DNA of 64,000 bases, from the NCBI GenBank assembly GCA_947038155.1, contig CAMQVH010000003.1, positions 141,670-205,669 on the forward strand. The letters are read 5' to 3'. Origin of the DNA: an uncultured Bacteroides sp. GTDB taxonomy: Bacteria; Bacteroidota; Bacteroidia; Bacteroidales; Bacteroidaceae. Made by a program: the position numbers and the translations under genes. Position 1 is the stretch's first letter, and every line of letters begins with the position of its first letter. Below, in pieces: positions 37,380-46,041 of the stretch. The notes under the pieces were generated by a model. That model did no database searches. It saw nothing but the letters and a program-made list of their open reading frames with translations, and had not been told where the DNA came from.

Positions 37380-37538
37380 ATGGCAAAGAAAACAGTAGCA
37401 AGTTTGCACGAAGGTTCTAAAGAAGGTCGTGCTTATACCAAGGTTATCAAAATGGTGAAATCTCCGAAAACTGGAGCTTACGTTTTTGATGAACAAATGG
37501 TTGCAAACGAAAAAGTACAAGACTTTTTCAAAAAATAA
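37380..37538 (+). CDS. DUF4295 small basic protein, ribosome-linked
   Basis: A 52-residue protein from the ATG at 37380 to the TAA at 37536-37538: MAKKTVASLHEGSKEGRAYT at the start, then KMVKSPKTGAYVFDEQMV and ending VQDFFKK. DUF4295 proteins are restricted to Bacteroidota and almost always follow rpmG, as here (14-base spacer). The size, basic charge and position suggest a ribosomal or ribosome-associated protein; I recall structural work assigning a new large-subunit protein in this phylum, but I cannot confirm that it is this family. A strong terminator follows. Confidence 0.9.
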   Translation: MAKKTVASLHEGSKEGRAYTKVIKMVKSPKTGAYVFDEQMVANEKVQDFFKK

Positions 37539-37567
37539 TCAGAATAGCATAAAACGCTATAAACACA

Positions 37568-37604
37568 AAATCCCCTCATTGGCAAACAGTGAGGGGATTT
37601 TTTA
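37568..37604 (+). terminator. Intrinsic terminator of the rpmB operon
   Basis: AAATCCCCTCA at 37568-37578 pairs with TGAGGGGATTT at 37590-37600 and is followed by TTTT. It is 30 bases after the DUF4295 stop. Confidence 0.92.
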
Positions 37605-37639
37605 TTGCTTCTTTTTTTTACTTTTCCAATCCTTTGTTA

Positions 37640-37647
37640 TATCTTTG
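37640..37647 (+). promoter_or_regulatory. Candidate -7 box of ftsY (TATCTTTG)
   Basis: An exact TAnnTTTG match 33 bases before the ftsY start; the -33 region at about 37617 is only T-rich. Confidence 0.5.
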
Positions 37648-37679
37648 TAGCATAATGTATTATACAAATAACTGTTGAT

Positions 37680-38639
37680 ATGGGATTTTTTAGTTTTTTT
37701 TCAAAGGAAAAGAAGGAAACTTTAGATAAAGGATTATCTAAAACCAAAGAGAGCGTATTCAGTAAAATCGCTCGTGCCGTAGCTGGTAAGTCGAAAGTAG
37801 ACGACGAAGTATTGGATAATCTGGAAGAAGTTTTGATCACATCTGACGTGGGGGTAGAGACAACTTTGAATATTATCAAACGCATCGAAAAACGTGCAGC
37901 TGCAGACAAATATGTGAATACTCAGGAGTTGAATCACATACTGCGTGATGAAATTGCAGCCCTTTTGACCGAAAATAATTCGGATGACGTAGCGGACTTT
38001 GATGTACCTATCGAGAAAAAGCCATATGTAATCATGGTAGTGGGAGTAAACGGGGTAGGTAAAACAACAACAATCGGGAAATTAGCTTATCAATTCAAGA
38101 AAGCAGGCAAATCTGTTTATCTGGGTGCCGCCGATACATTCCGTGCAGCTGCCGTAGAGCAGTTGATGATCTGGGGTGAACGCGTAGGCGTGCCTGTTGT
38201 CAAACAAAAAATGGGTGCGGACCCTGCATCTGTCGCTTTCGATACACTGAGTTCTGCTGTTGCCAACAATGCGGATGTAGTGATTATCGATACGGCCGGC
38301 CGCTTGCACAATAAAGTAGGCTTGATGAATGAGCTTACCAAGATAAAGAACGTCATGAAGAAGGTAGTACCCAATGCACCGGATGAAGTGCTACTGGTAT
38401 TGGATGGTTCTACCGGACAGAATGCTTTCGAGCAGGCCAAGCAGTTTACATTGGCTACGGAAGTGACTGCAATGGCTATCACCAAGTTGGACGGAACCGC
38501 CAAAGGCGGAGTAGTGATCGGTATCTCCGATCAGTTCAAGATTCCTGTAAAATACATTGGATTGGGTGAAGGCATGGAAGATTTGCAGGTCTTCCGCAAA
38601 AATGAATTTGTTGATTCCCTGTTTGGAGAGAATGCATGA
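37680..38639 (+). CDS. ftsY: Signal recognition particle receptor FtsY
   Basis: A 319-residue SRP-type GTPase that docks ribosome-SRP complexes at the inner membrane. It has an N domain (about 1-100) and a G domain with P-loop GVNGVGKTTT (about 120), the insertion-box motif DTFRAAAVEQL, the G3 motif DTAGRLHNK and G4 TKLDGTAKGG. The acidic A domain of Escherichia coli FtsY is absent, as is common in short FtsY proteins; the N-terminal FFSFFSKEKKE segment may provide membrane contact. Its stop overlaps the rimO start by 4 bases (ATGA). Confidence 0.98.
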   Translation: MGFFSFFSKEKKETLDKGLSKTKESVFSKIARAVAGKSKVDDEVLDNLEEVLITSDVGVETTLNIIKRIEKRAAADKYVNTQELNHILRDEIAALLTENNSDDVADFDVPIEKKPYVIMVVGVNGVGKTTTIGKLAYQFKKAGKSVYLGAADTFRAAAVEQLMIWGERVGVPVVKQKMGADPASVAFDTLSSAVANNADVVIIDTAGRLHNKVGLMNELTKIKNVMKKVVPNAPDEVLLVLDGSTGQNAFEQAKQFTLATEVTAMAITKLDGTAKGGVVIGISDQFKIPVKYIGLGEGMEDLQVFRKNEFVDSLFGENA

Positions 38640-39946
38640 AAAGAAAGAGAATAGATATTATAACTTTAGGTTGTTCTAAAAATTTAGTAGACTCGGAGCA
38701 GTTGATGCGTCAACTGGAAGAAGCAGGATACAGTGTAACTCATGATACAGAAAACCCGGAAGGGGAGATAGCGGTAATCAATACCTGCGGTTTCATCGGT
38801 GACGCGAAAGAAGAGTCTATCAATATAATTCTGGAATTTGCAGAAAGAAAAGAAGAAGGCGACCTGAAGAAACTGTTTGTAATGGGCTGTCTTTCCGAGC
38901 GTTATTTGCAAGAACTGGCCATTGAAATACCACAGGTAGACAAGTTCTACGGTAAATTCAACTGGAAAGAACTCTTGCAGGACTTGGGAAAAACGTACCA
39001 TGAGGAATTGTATATTGAGCGTACTTTGACCACTCCCAAGCATTATGCTTATCTGAAGATTTCAGAAGGATGTGACCGCAAGTGCTCTTATTGTGCTATT
39101 CCCATTATTACAGGACGCCATATATCCAAGCCGATGGAAGAAATACTGGATGAAGTCCGGTATCTGGTATTGCAAGGGGTAAAGGAGTTCCAGGTGATCG
39201 CTCAGGAATTGACGTATTACGGAGTCGATCTGTATAAAAAGCAAATGCTGCCCGAATTGATCGAACGTATCTCGGAAATTCCGGGTGTAGAGTGGATCCG
39301 TCTGCATTATGCGTATCCGGCACATTTTCCAACGGATTTATTTCGTGTGATGCGGGAACGCGATAACGTCTGCAAATATATGGATATTGCCTTGCAGCAT
39401 ATCAGTGACAACATGTTGAAACTGATGCGTCGGCAGGTAAGCAAAGAAGATACGTACAAGTTGATCGAACAGTTCCGTAAAGAAGTACCGGGCATCCATC
39501 TGCGCACTACGCTGATGGTAGGACATCCTGGAGAAACGGAAGAAGACTTTGAAGAGTTGAAAGAATTTGTACGCAAGGCGCGTTTCGACAGGATGGGAGC
39601 TTTCGCTTATTCTGAAGAAGAGGGAACTTATGCTGCCCAACAATATGAAGACTCTATACCACAGGAGGTTAAACAAGCCCGACTGGACGAACTAATGGAC
39701 ATCCAGCAAGGCATTTCAGCAGAATTGAGCGCTGCAAAAATTGGTCAGCAGATGAAAGTCATCATCGACCGGATCGAGGGAGATTATTATATCGGACGTA
39801 CGGAATTTGATTCACCGGAGGTAGACCCGGAAGTATTGATCAGCGTTTCCGGAGAAGAACTTGAAATCGGACAATTCTATCAGGCAGAAGTAACCGATGC
39901 GGACGATTTTGATTTATATGCAAAGATATTAAACAAGTATGAATAA
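38636..39946 (+). CDS. rimO: Ribosomal protein uS12 methylthiotransferase RimO
   Basis: A 436-residue radical-SAM methylthiotransferase that modifies an Asp of ribosomal protein uS12. The N-terminal UPF0004 domain supplies three cysteines of the auxiliary cluster (LGCSKNLVDSEQ, NTCGFIGDAKEES, MGCLSERY). The radical-SAM motif is CDRKCSYC with cysteines at 146, 150 and 153, followed by IPIITGRHISKP, and a C-terminal TRAM domain is at about 370-436. GDAKEES favours RimO over MiaB. It overlaps ftsY by 4 bases and the HU gene by 8 bases, so the group is translationally coupled. Confidence 0.97.
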   Translation: MKRKRIDIITLGCSKNLVDSEQLMRQLEEAGYSVTHDTENPEGEIAVINTCGFIGDAKEESINIILEFAERKEEGDLKKLFVMGCLSERYLQELAIEIPQVDKFYGKFNWKELLQDLGKTYHEELYIERTLTTPKHYAYLKISEGCDRKCSYCAIPIITGRHISKPMEEILDEVRYLVLQGVKEFQVIAQELTYYGVDLYKKQMLPELIERISEIPGVEWIRLHYAYPAHFPTDLFRVMRERDNVCKYMDIALQHISDNMLKLMRRQVSKEDTYKLIEQFRKEVPGIHLRTTLMVGHPGETEEDFEELKEFVRKARFDRMGAFAYSEEEGTYAAQQYEDSIPQEVKQARLDELMDIQQGISAELSAAKIGQQMKVIIDRIEGDYYIGRTEFDSPEVDPEVLISVSGEELEIGQFYQAEVTDADDFDLYAKILNKYE

Positions 39947-40211
39947 TAAGGAATTTACATCGGAACTGGCAGACAGACTGGGATATACTATCAAAGACAC
40001 TTCTGAACTGATAAGTTCTTTATTGTCTGACATGACACAGGAACTGGAAGACGGGAATGCGATTGCAATACAGGGCTTCGGTTCTTTTGAAGTGAAGAAA
40101 AAAGCGGAGCGCATTTCGATCAATCCGTCCACGAAGCAGCGTATGCTGGTTCCTCCTAAATTGGTATTGACGTACAGACCCAGCAATACACTGAAAGACA
40201 AGTTTAAATAA
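39939..40211 (+). CDS. HU/IHF-family DNA-binding protein
   Basis: A 90-residue histone-like protein with the HU core: helix pair (1-45), GFGSFEVKKKAERISINPST with the beta arm, and the C-terminal PSNTLKDKFK helix. It differs from classical HU in the arm, which has NPSTKQRMLVPPK instead of a TGE-type arm. It bends or coats DNA in the nucleoid, probably as a dimer, possibly with the HU-like domain encoded 15 bases downstream. It overlaps the end of rimO by 8 bases. Confidence 0.93.
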   Translation: MNNKEFTSELADRLGYTIKDTSELISSLLSDMTQELEDGNAIAIQGFGSFEVKKKAERISINPSTKQRMLVPPKLVLTYRPSNTLKDKFK

Positions 40212-40226
40212 TATATATTTCCCATT

Positions 40227-41690
40227 ATGAATGAAAGACTGACAATTCAAGACCTTATCGACTTATTGGCGGCTAAACATAGCATGACCAAGAAGGATGC
40301 CGAAGCATTCGTCAAAGAGTTTTTTCTCTTGATAGAACAAGCCCTGGAGAATGAGAAGACTGTGAAAATCAAAGGATTGGGGACTTTCAAACTTGTGGAT
40401 GTGGATAGCCGGGAAAGCGTTAATGTCAACACAGGGGAACGTTTTCAGATAAAAGGCCATACCAAAGTATCGTTTACTCCGGACACCAATCTGAGAGATA
40501 CGATAAATAAGCCTTTTGCACACTTTGAAACGGTAGTATTAAATGAAGGTACGGTATTGGAAGATACCCCGATGGAAGAATCCGATGAGGAGGAAGGTGC
40601 GGTTTCTAATACTGAAACTGAAATAATCGATTCCGAAATAGCAGGAAATGAAAATACTGGTGAAGATATTCAGGAAGAAATACAACCGGAAGAACCTGTA
40701 ATCGAAGAGCAGCCGACTGCTGAAGAAGTAGCTGTGGCTGAAGTTCCTGAGACTGACGCGGATGAAACCGGTCAAACTGAAACGGAAACGGAACCAGTTG
40801 CAACAGAAGAACCTGAAGTTGAAGAATTGTCGGAAGTGGAAACTGAACCGAAACCGGAATCAGTATCTGAGGAAGCCCCAGAAGAAGAGCCTGTAGAGGA
40901 ATCTTCGGAAGCTGTTTTGGAACCTGACTTCAGTCCGGCGACAGAGGAACCTATTGAGGAGCAATCGGAAGAAACAATTATAGAAGAGCAGAAACCGGAG
41001 ACTGAAACAGCGGAGGCAGAAGAAGAGGAAACGGTTATTGCAGAAAAAGCGGAAGTTACCGCAGAGCAAATTATAGCCCAGGAGCTTTATAAAGCAAATA
41101 TGGAGCCTGTAACTCCCAAAATGCAACCGGAAATAGAACAACCGAAAGCTACCTATACTGATAAAGACAGTAATAAAAAGGAAAAATCAGCTATTCCTTA
41201 TTTAATAGCAACTATTATTATAGTCTTACTACTGTGTGGAGGAGCTATCCTGTTTATTTATTATCCGGATTTGTTCTCATCTTCGTCTGATAAGAATGTG
41301 GTTGATATGCCGGAGGTTACTCAACCTGTGCAGCCGGAAGCGCAACTTTCAGATACAATTGCACACAAGGATACTGTGGTGGAAGCAGTCCAACCGCAAC
41401 CTGTTGTCAAGAAGGAACCGGCAGCGGAACCTGTCAAAGCAGAAAGTAAACCTGCCCAACAACAGCCAGCCGCTTCGGCATATTCGGATTCCGCATCCTA
41501 CAAGATAACCGGTACCAAAACAAAATACACAATTAAAGAAGGAGAGACTTTAACGAAAGTTTCATTACGCTTTTACGGTACAAAAGCCATGTGGCCATAC
41601 ATCGTAAAACATAACCCGAAAGTAATCAAGAACCCCGATAACGTACCATACGGTACGACAATCGAGATACCGGAACTTACAAAAGAATAA
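40227..41690 (+). CDS. Membrane-spanning HU-like/LysM fusion protein
   Basis: A 487-residue protein with four parts. Residues 1-95 are HU-like (MTKKDAEAFVKEF, KIKGLGTFKLVDVDSRES, NVNTGERFQI). Residues 105-300 are an extremely acidic Glu/Pro/Thr-rich spacer. One membrane helix is at about 321-343 (IPYLIATIIIVLLLCGGAIL). The C-terminus has a Pro/Gln-rich linker and a LysM domain at about 428-484 (YTIKEGETLTKVSLRFYGTK, then the PYGTTIEIP close). The expected topology is DNA-binding domain in the cytoplasm and LysM in the periplasm on peptidoglycan, so it could tether nucleoid to envelope. It lies 15 bases after a stand-alone HU gene. The domain calls are good; the tether role is inference. Confidence 0.85.
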   Translation: MNERLTIQDLIDLLAAKHSMTKKDAEAFVKEFFLLIEQALENEKTVKIKGLGTFKLVDVDSRESVNVNTGERFQIKGHTKVSFTPDTNLRDTINKPFAHFETVVLNEGTVLEDTPMEESDEEEGAVSNTETEIIDSEIAGNENTGEDIQEEIQPEEPVIEEQPTAEEVAVAEVPETDADETGQTETETEPVATEEPEVEELSEVETEPKPESVSEEAPEEEPVEESSEAVLEPDFSPATEEPIEEQSEETIIEEQKPETETAEAEEEETVIAEKAEVTAEQIIAQELYKANMEPVTPKMQPEIEQPKATYTDKDSNKKEKSAIPYLIATIIIVLLLCGGAILFIYYPDLFSSSSDKNVVDMPEVTQPVQPEAQLSDTIAHKDTVVEAVQPQPVVKKEPAAEPVKAESKPAQQQPAASAYSDSASYKITGTKTKYTIKEGETLTKVSLRFYGTKAMWPYIVKHNPKVIKNPDNVPYGTTIEIPELTKE

Positions 41691-41706
41691 AAACAAAAAA
41701 CACCCA

Positions 41707-41743
41707 TTCACCCGGCTCATACAGCAATGTATAGCCGGGTGAA
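41707..41743 (+). terminator. Hairpin after the HU-LysM gene
   Basis: A perfect 11-bp stem, TTCACCCGGCT at 41707-41717 with AGCCGGGTGAA at 41733-41743. No T tract follows on the plus strand, though an A-rich run precedes it. Confidence 0.6.
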
Positions 41744-41816
41744 ATGTTACGTAAGTACAAAAGCGTATGAAAGTACCTTAATCTAAAGATTTCGCATTGT
41801 TTTTTAATAAAAATTA

Positions 41817-41848
41817 GTTGCAATCGTTAATTATATGGCGTACTTTTG
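41817..41848 (+). promoter_or_regulatory. Candidate promoter of the moxR-bat operon
   Basis: GTTG at 41817-41820, a 20-base spacer and TACTTTTG at 41841-41848 fit the Bacteroides pattern with one -33 mismatch. The moxR start codon is 81 bases downstream. Confidence 0.55.
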
Positions 41849-41928
41849 GGAGCGAATTTAGAAGCCTTACACACTGGTAAGTCTTACACCTTATTAATGA
41901 GAATTAAATAATAAAATATTAAGTATTT

Positions 41929-42924
41929 ATGGCTGAATCAATTGATATCCGCGAACTGAATGAGCGGATTGAAAGACAAAGTGCTTTCGTTACCAATCTT
42001 ACGACAGGTATGGACCAAATCATCGTTGGTCAGAAACATTTGGTTGAATCACTGCTTATCGGATTGCTTTCCGACGGACATGTTCTTTTAGAAGGTGTAC
42101 CCGGTCTGGCAAAAACTTTGGCTATCAAAACACTCGCTTCCCTGATCGATGCGAAATATAGCCGTATTCAGTTCACTCCTGACTTATTGCCGGCCGATGT
42201 TATTGGTACCATGGTTTACAGTCAGAAAGATGAATCTTTCAAAGTACAAAGAGGACCTATCTTTGCCAACTTCGTATTGGCGGATGAAATAAACCGTGCT
42301 CCGGCCAAAGTACAGAGTGCCTTGCTGGAAGCCATGCAGGAACGTCAGGTTACTATCGGTAAGGAAACATTCATGTTGCCGGAACCTTTCTTAGTATTGG
42401 CTACTCAGAACCCGATTGAACAAGAAGGTACTTACCCGCTTCCTGAAGCACAGGTAGACCGTTTCATGCTAAAAGTAGTGATTGACTATCCGAAGCTGGA
42501 AGAAGAAAAACTGATTATCCGTCAGAATATCAATGGCGAGAAGTTCAATGTGAAACCTATCCTGAAAGCGGAAGAAATTATCGAAGCCCGCAAGGTGGTT
42601 CGCCAGGTTTATCTGGATGAGAAAATAGAACGTTATATTGTAGATATTGTATTTGCTACTCGTTTCCCCGAGAAATACGAACTCAAAGAACTGAAAGACA
42701 TGATCGGATTTGGTGGTTCACCTCGTGCTTCTATCAATCTGGCACTGGCTGCCCGCACATACGCTTTCATCAAACGCCGCGGCTATGTAATCCCGGAAGA
42801 TGTACGTGCTGTTGCGCATGATGTTCTTCGTCACCGTATCGGACTGACATACGAGGCGGAAGCCAACAACATGACTTCGGACGAAATCATCAGCAAGATT
42901 CTGAACAAGGTTGAAGTGCCCTAA
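41929..42924 (+). CDS. MoxR-family AAA+ ATPase
   Basis: A 331-residue MoxR ATPase with Walker A GVPGLAKTL (about 55-63), Walker B FVLADEINRAP (about 117-127), sensor 1 LATQNPIEQEGTYPLPEAQ and the arginine-finger region DRFMLK. MoxR proteins act as chaperones for von Willebrand A-domain partners. It is the first gene of the bat operon, directly followed by a DUF58 protein and VWA proteins, which is the conserved arrangement. In Bacteroides the bat genes are linked to aerotolerance and envelope stress. Confidence 0.96.
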   Translation: MAESIDIRELNERIERQSAFVTNLTTGMDQIIVGQKHLVESLLIGLLSDGHVLLEGVPGLAKTLAIKTLASLIDAKYSRIQFTPDLLPADVIGTMVYSQKDESFKVQRGPIFANFVLADEINRAPAKVQSALLEAMQERQVTIGKETFMLPEPFLVLATQNPIEQEGTYPLPEAQVDRFMLKVVIDYPKLEEEKLIIRQNINGEKFNVKPILKAEEIIEARKVVRQVYLDEKIERYIVDIVFATRFPEKYELKELKDMIGFGGSPRASINLALAARTYAFIKRRGYVIPEDVRAVAHDVLRHRIGLTYEAEANNMTSDEIISKILNKVEVP

Positions 42925-43011
42925 TCTGCTATCATATTGCAATGCAGTAAAAGGTAGTCAAGTGTATTTTACTTAACTACCTGACTACTTACTACTTTAA
43001 CTACTGTATAA

Positions 43012-43881
43012 ATGGAAACAAGTGAAATATTAAAAAAGGTTCGTCAGATTGAAATCAAGACACGAGGACTGTCTAACAATATCTTTGCAGGCCAATACCA
43101 TTCGGCTTTCAAAGGTAGAGGTATGTCATTCTCGGAAGTCCGTGAGTATCAGTTCGGCGACGATATACGCGACATCGACTGGAATGTGACGGCACGATTC
43201 AACAAACCTTATGTGAAGGTGTTTGAAGAAGAGCGCGAACTGACAGTGATGTTGATGGTCGATGTTTCCGGAAGTTTGGAATTTGGTACGGTTAAACAAC
43301 TGAAGAAGGATATGGTAACGGAAATTGCAGCTACTCTTGCATTTTCCGCTATACAAAACAACGATAAAATTGGTGTGATCTTCTTTTCAGACCGGATAGA
43401 AAAGTTTATTCCTCCTAAGAAGGGACGTAAACACATTCTATATATTATCCGCGAATTGATTGACTTCCAGTCGGAAAGCCGTCGTACAAATATTCGTCTC
43501 GCATTGGAGTATCTGACCAATGTAATGAAAAGACGTTGTACAGCGTTTATTCTATCTGACTTCATCGATCAGGATAACTTTAAGAACGCTCTGACTATTG
43601 CCAACCGAAAGCATGACGTAGTGGCATTACAGGTTTACGATAGGAGAGTGAGTGATCTTCCTCCGGTAGGACTGATGCGAATAAAAGATGCGGAAACCGG
43701 GCATGAACAATGGATCGATACTTCTTCCAAAGCTGTACGCCGGGCACACCGTGACTGGTGGATAAACAAACAGACCGAACTGAACGACACATTTACCAAA
43801 AGTAATGTTGACTCCGTATCTGTGAGAACCGACCAGGATTACGTAAAGGCATTGTTGAATTTATTTGCCAAACGAAATTAA
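43012..43881 (+). CDS. DUF58 protein with VWA-like fold
   Basis: A 289-residue cytoplasmic protein with the DUF58 signature GRGMSFSEVREYQFGDDIRDIDWNV split over about 36-62 and a MIDAS-like DVSGS (about 83-87). No membrane segment is present. It is probably a partner of the MoxR ATPase encoded 87 bases upstream. Its TAA overlaps the next ATG (TAATG), showing coupling to the membrane protein gene that follows. Confidence 0.95.
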   Translation: METSEILKKVRQIEIKTRGLSNNIFAGQYHSAFKGRGMSFSEVREYQFGDDIRDIDWNVTARFNKPYVKVFEEERELTVMLMVDVSGSLEFGTVKQLKKDMVTEIAATLAFSAIQNNDKIGVIFFSDRIEKFIPPKKGRKHILYIIRELIDFQSESRRTNIRLALEYLTNVMKRRCTAFILSDFIDQDNFKNALTIANRKHDVVALQVYDRRVSDLPPVGLMRIKDAETGHEQWIDTSSKAVRRAHRDWWINKQTELNDTFTKSNVDSVSVRTDQDYVKALLNLFAKRN

Positions 43882-44969
43882 TGGAATCAAAGATGAATAG
43901 AAATATTATTCTGATAGCATTGTTATGTCTGCTTTCTATGGGTAGAGCTGTGGCACAGTCTGTTACAGTGGAAGCCAAGATAGATTCGTTGCAGATACTA
44001 ATTGGCGAACAGGCGAAAGTACAATTACAAGTAGCGATGGACGCCAAACAACGTGCTGTCTTTCCTGCTTATACCGATACGCTGGTGCGCGGGGTAGAAA
44101 TTATAGAAACCGTCAAACCGGATACACAATTTCTGAATGATCGCCAACGAATGCTGATTACTCAGGAATACATCGTTACCTCGTTTGACTCAGCTCTCTA
44201 TTATCTTCCGCCAATGCCCGTCACAGTGGATGGCAAAGAATATAGATCGAAAGCTCTGGCATTGAAAGTATATTCGATGCCAGTTGACACATTGCATCCG
44301 GACCAGTTCTTCGGACAGAAAACGGTGATGAAAGCGCCTTTCGCATGGGAAGATTGGTATGGACTGATCGGTTGCTCATTCCTTGCATTGCCTTTACTCG
44401 GCTTATTGATCTATCTGATCATTCGTATACGTGATAACAAACCGATTATCCGCAAGATAAAAGTAGAACCTAAGTTGCCGCCACATCAGGCTGCTATGAA
44501 GGAGATCGAACGTATCAAGAATGAGAAAGTATGGCAGAAAGGACAGCCGAAGGCATATTATACGGAATTGACAGATACTCTTCGTACTTATATTAAAGAT
44601 CGTTTCGGATTCAATGCACTAGAGATGACTTCTTCTGAAATTATCGATAAGTTATTGGAAATGAATGACAAAGAGGCAATATCAGATTTGAAGGAACTCT
44701 TCCAGACAGCTGATTTAGTAAAATTTGCCAAGCATGATCCGCAAATGAATGAAAATGATGCGAATTTGATTAATGCAATCGACTTTATCAACGAAACAAA
44801 GCAACCGGAAGAGGAGAATCAGAAACCGCAACCAACGGAAATCACAATTATCGAGAAACGTTCTCTGCGTACCAAAATATTATTAATCTGCGGTATTGTA
44901 TTCTTGTCAGCAGCATTAATAGGTACTTTTGTATATATAGGTATGCAGCTTTATGATCTCTTTGCATAA
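43881..44969 (+). CDS. Bat-operon membrane protein with BatD-like N-terminus
   Basis: A 362-residue protein with a signal peptide (about 5-25, NIILIALLCLLSMGRAVAQ), a beta-rich periplasmic region similar in style to BatD (IDSLQILIGEQAKVQLQV), a membrane helix at about 155-178, a cytoplasmic helical part of about 150 residues (YYTELTDTLRTYIKDRFGF) and a final helix at about 330-352. It is regularly found between the DUF58 and batA genes in Bacteroidota. The ATG overlaps the upstream stop; an ATG at 43893 is also possible. The role is unknown, presumably structural within the Bat complex. Confidence 0.8.
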   Translation: MESKMNRNIILIALLCLLSMGRAVAQSVTVEAKIDSLQILIGEQAKVQLQVAMDAKQRAVFPAYTDTLVRGVEIIETVKPDTQFLNDRQRMLITQEYIVTSFDSALYYLPPMPVTVDGKEYRSKALALKVYSMPVDTLHPDQFFGQKTVMKAPFAWEDWYGLIGCSFLALPLLGLLIYLIIRIRDNKPIIRKIKVEPKLPPHQAAMKEIERIKNEKVWQKGQPKAYYTELTDTLRTYIKDRFGFNALEMTSSEIIDKLLEMNDKEAISDLKELFQTADLVKFAKHDPQMNENDANLINAIDFINETKQPEEENQKPQPTEITIIEKRSLRTKILLICGIVFLSAALIGTFVYIGMQLYDLFA

Positions 44970-45013
44970 TGTGGTGTGAATACTAAATAGTAAACTGTTA
45001 AATCGAAAATAAA

Positions 45014-45997
45014 ATGGTTTTTGCCAATATTGAATATCTGTTTTTGCTATTATTGCTTATACCTTATATTGTATGGTATATCTTGAAGCGAAAGAAAACT
45101 GAAGCTACCCTTCAGATTTCGGATGCACGGGTATATGCGCATACTCCTAAAAGTTATAAGAATTATTTGCTACATGCTCCATTTATACTGCGCGTCATTG
45201 CATTGGCTTTGATTATTGTGGTATTAGCGCGTCCGCAAAGCACTAATAAGTGGCAAAACAGCGAAATAGAGGGAATTGATATTATGCTGGCTATCGACGT
45301 GTCTACCAGTATGCTGGCGGAAGACTTGAAGCCAAACAGACTGGAAGCAGCCAAAGATGTAGCTGCCGAATTTATTAACGGACGCCCGAATGATAATATT
45401 GGTATCACTCTGTTTGCCGGAGAAACATTCACTCAATGCCCGCTGACTGTGGACCATGCCGTATTGCTGGATATGATTCATAATATCAAATGTGGTCTTA
45501 TTGAAGATGGTACAGCTGTTGGTATGGGAGTTGCAAATGCTGTAACTCGCCTGAAAGACAGTAAAGCGAAATCAAAAGTTATCATCTTATTGACGGATGG
45601 TACCAATAATAAAGGAGATATTTCGCCATTGACAGCCGCTGAGATTGCCAAAAGTTTCGGTATCCGTGTGTATACTATCGGAGTGGGTACGAATGGAATG
45701 GCTCCATATCCTTATCCAGTCGGCAATACAGTACAGTATATCAATATGCCGGTGGAAATCGATGAGAAAACACTGACTCAGATTGCCGGTACTACCGATG
45801 GTAACTATTTCAGAGCTACGAGCAACTCGAAACTGAAAGAGGTATATGAAGAAATTGACAAGCTGGAGAAAACAAAATTGAACGTAAAAGAGTATAGCAA
45901 ACGGGAAGAAGACTATCGCTGGTTTGCACTGGCTGCTTTCCTTTGCGTACTACTGGAAGTTTTATTGCGTAATTCAATACTCAAGAAAATTCCGTAG
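45014..45997 (+). CDS. batA: BatA, VWA-domain aerotolerance protein
   Basis: A 327-residue inner-membrane protein: an N-terminal BatA segment with two helices (about 5-22 and 57-76), a VWA domain at about 85-285 with a complete MIDAS (AIDVSTSM, Thr in FTQCP, and LTDGTNNKGD), and a C-terminal helix (about 303-322). It is expected to form a complex with BatB and the TPR proteins BatC and BatE. It sits 44 bases after the preceding membrane-protein gene and 44 before batB. Confidence 0.95.
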   Translation: MVFANIEYLFLLLLLIPYIVWYILKRKKTEATLQISDARVYAHTPKSYKNYLLHAPFILRVIALALIIVVLARPQSTNKWQNSEIEGIDIMLAIDVSTSMLAEDLKPNRLEAAKDVAAEFINGRPNDNIGITLFAGETFTQCPLTVDHAVLLDMIHNIKCGLIEDGTAVGMGVANAVTRLKDSKAKSKVIILLTDGTNNKGDISPLTAAEIAKSFGIRVYTIGVGTNGMAPYPYPVGNTVQYINMPVEIDEKTLTQIAGTTDGNYFRATSNSKLKEVYEEIDKLEKTKLNVKEYSKREEDYRWFALAAFLCVLLEVLLRNSILKKIP

Positions 45998-46041
45998 GAA
46001 TGTTTCGTCAATCGTGATTTGTAACGTAAAATAGGAAGAAG

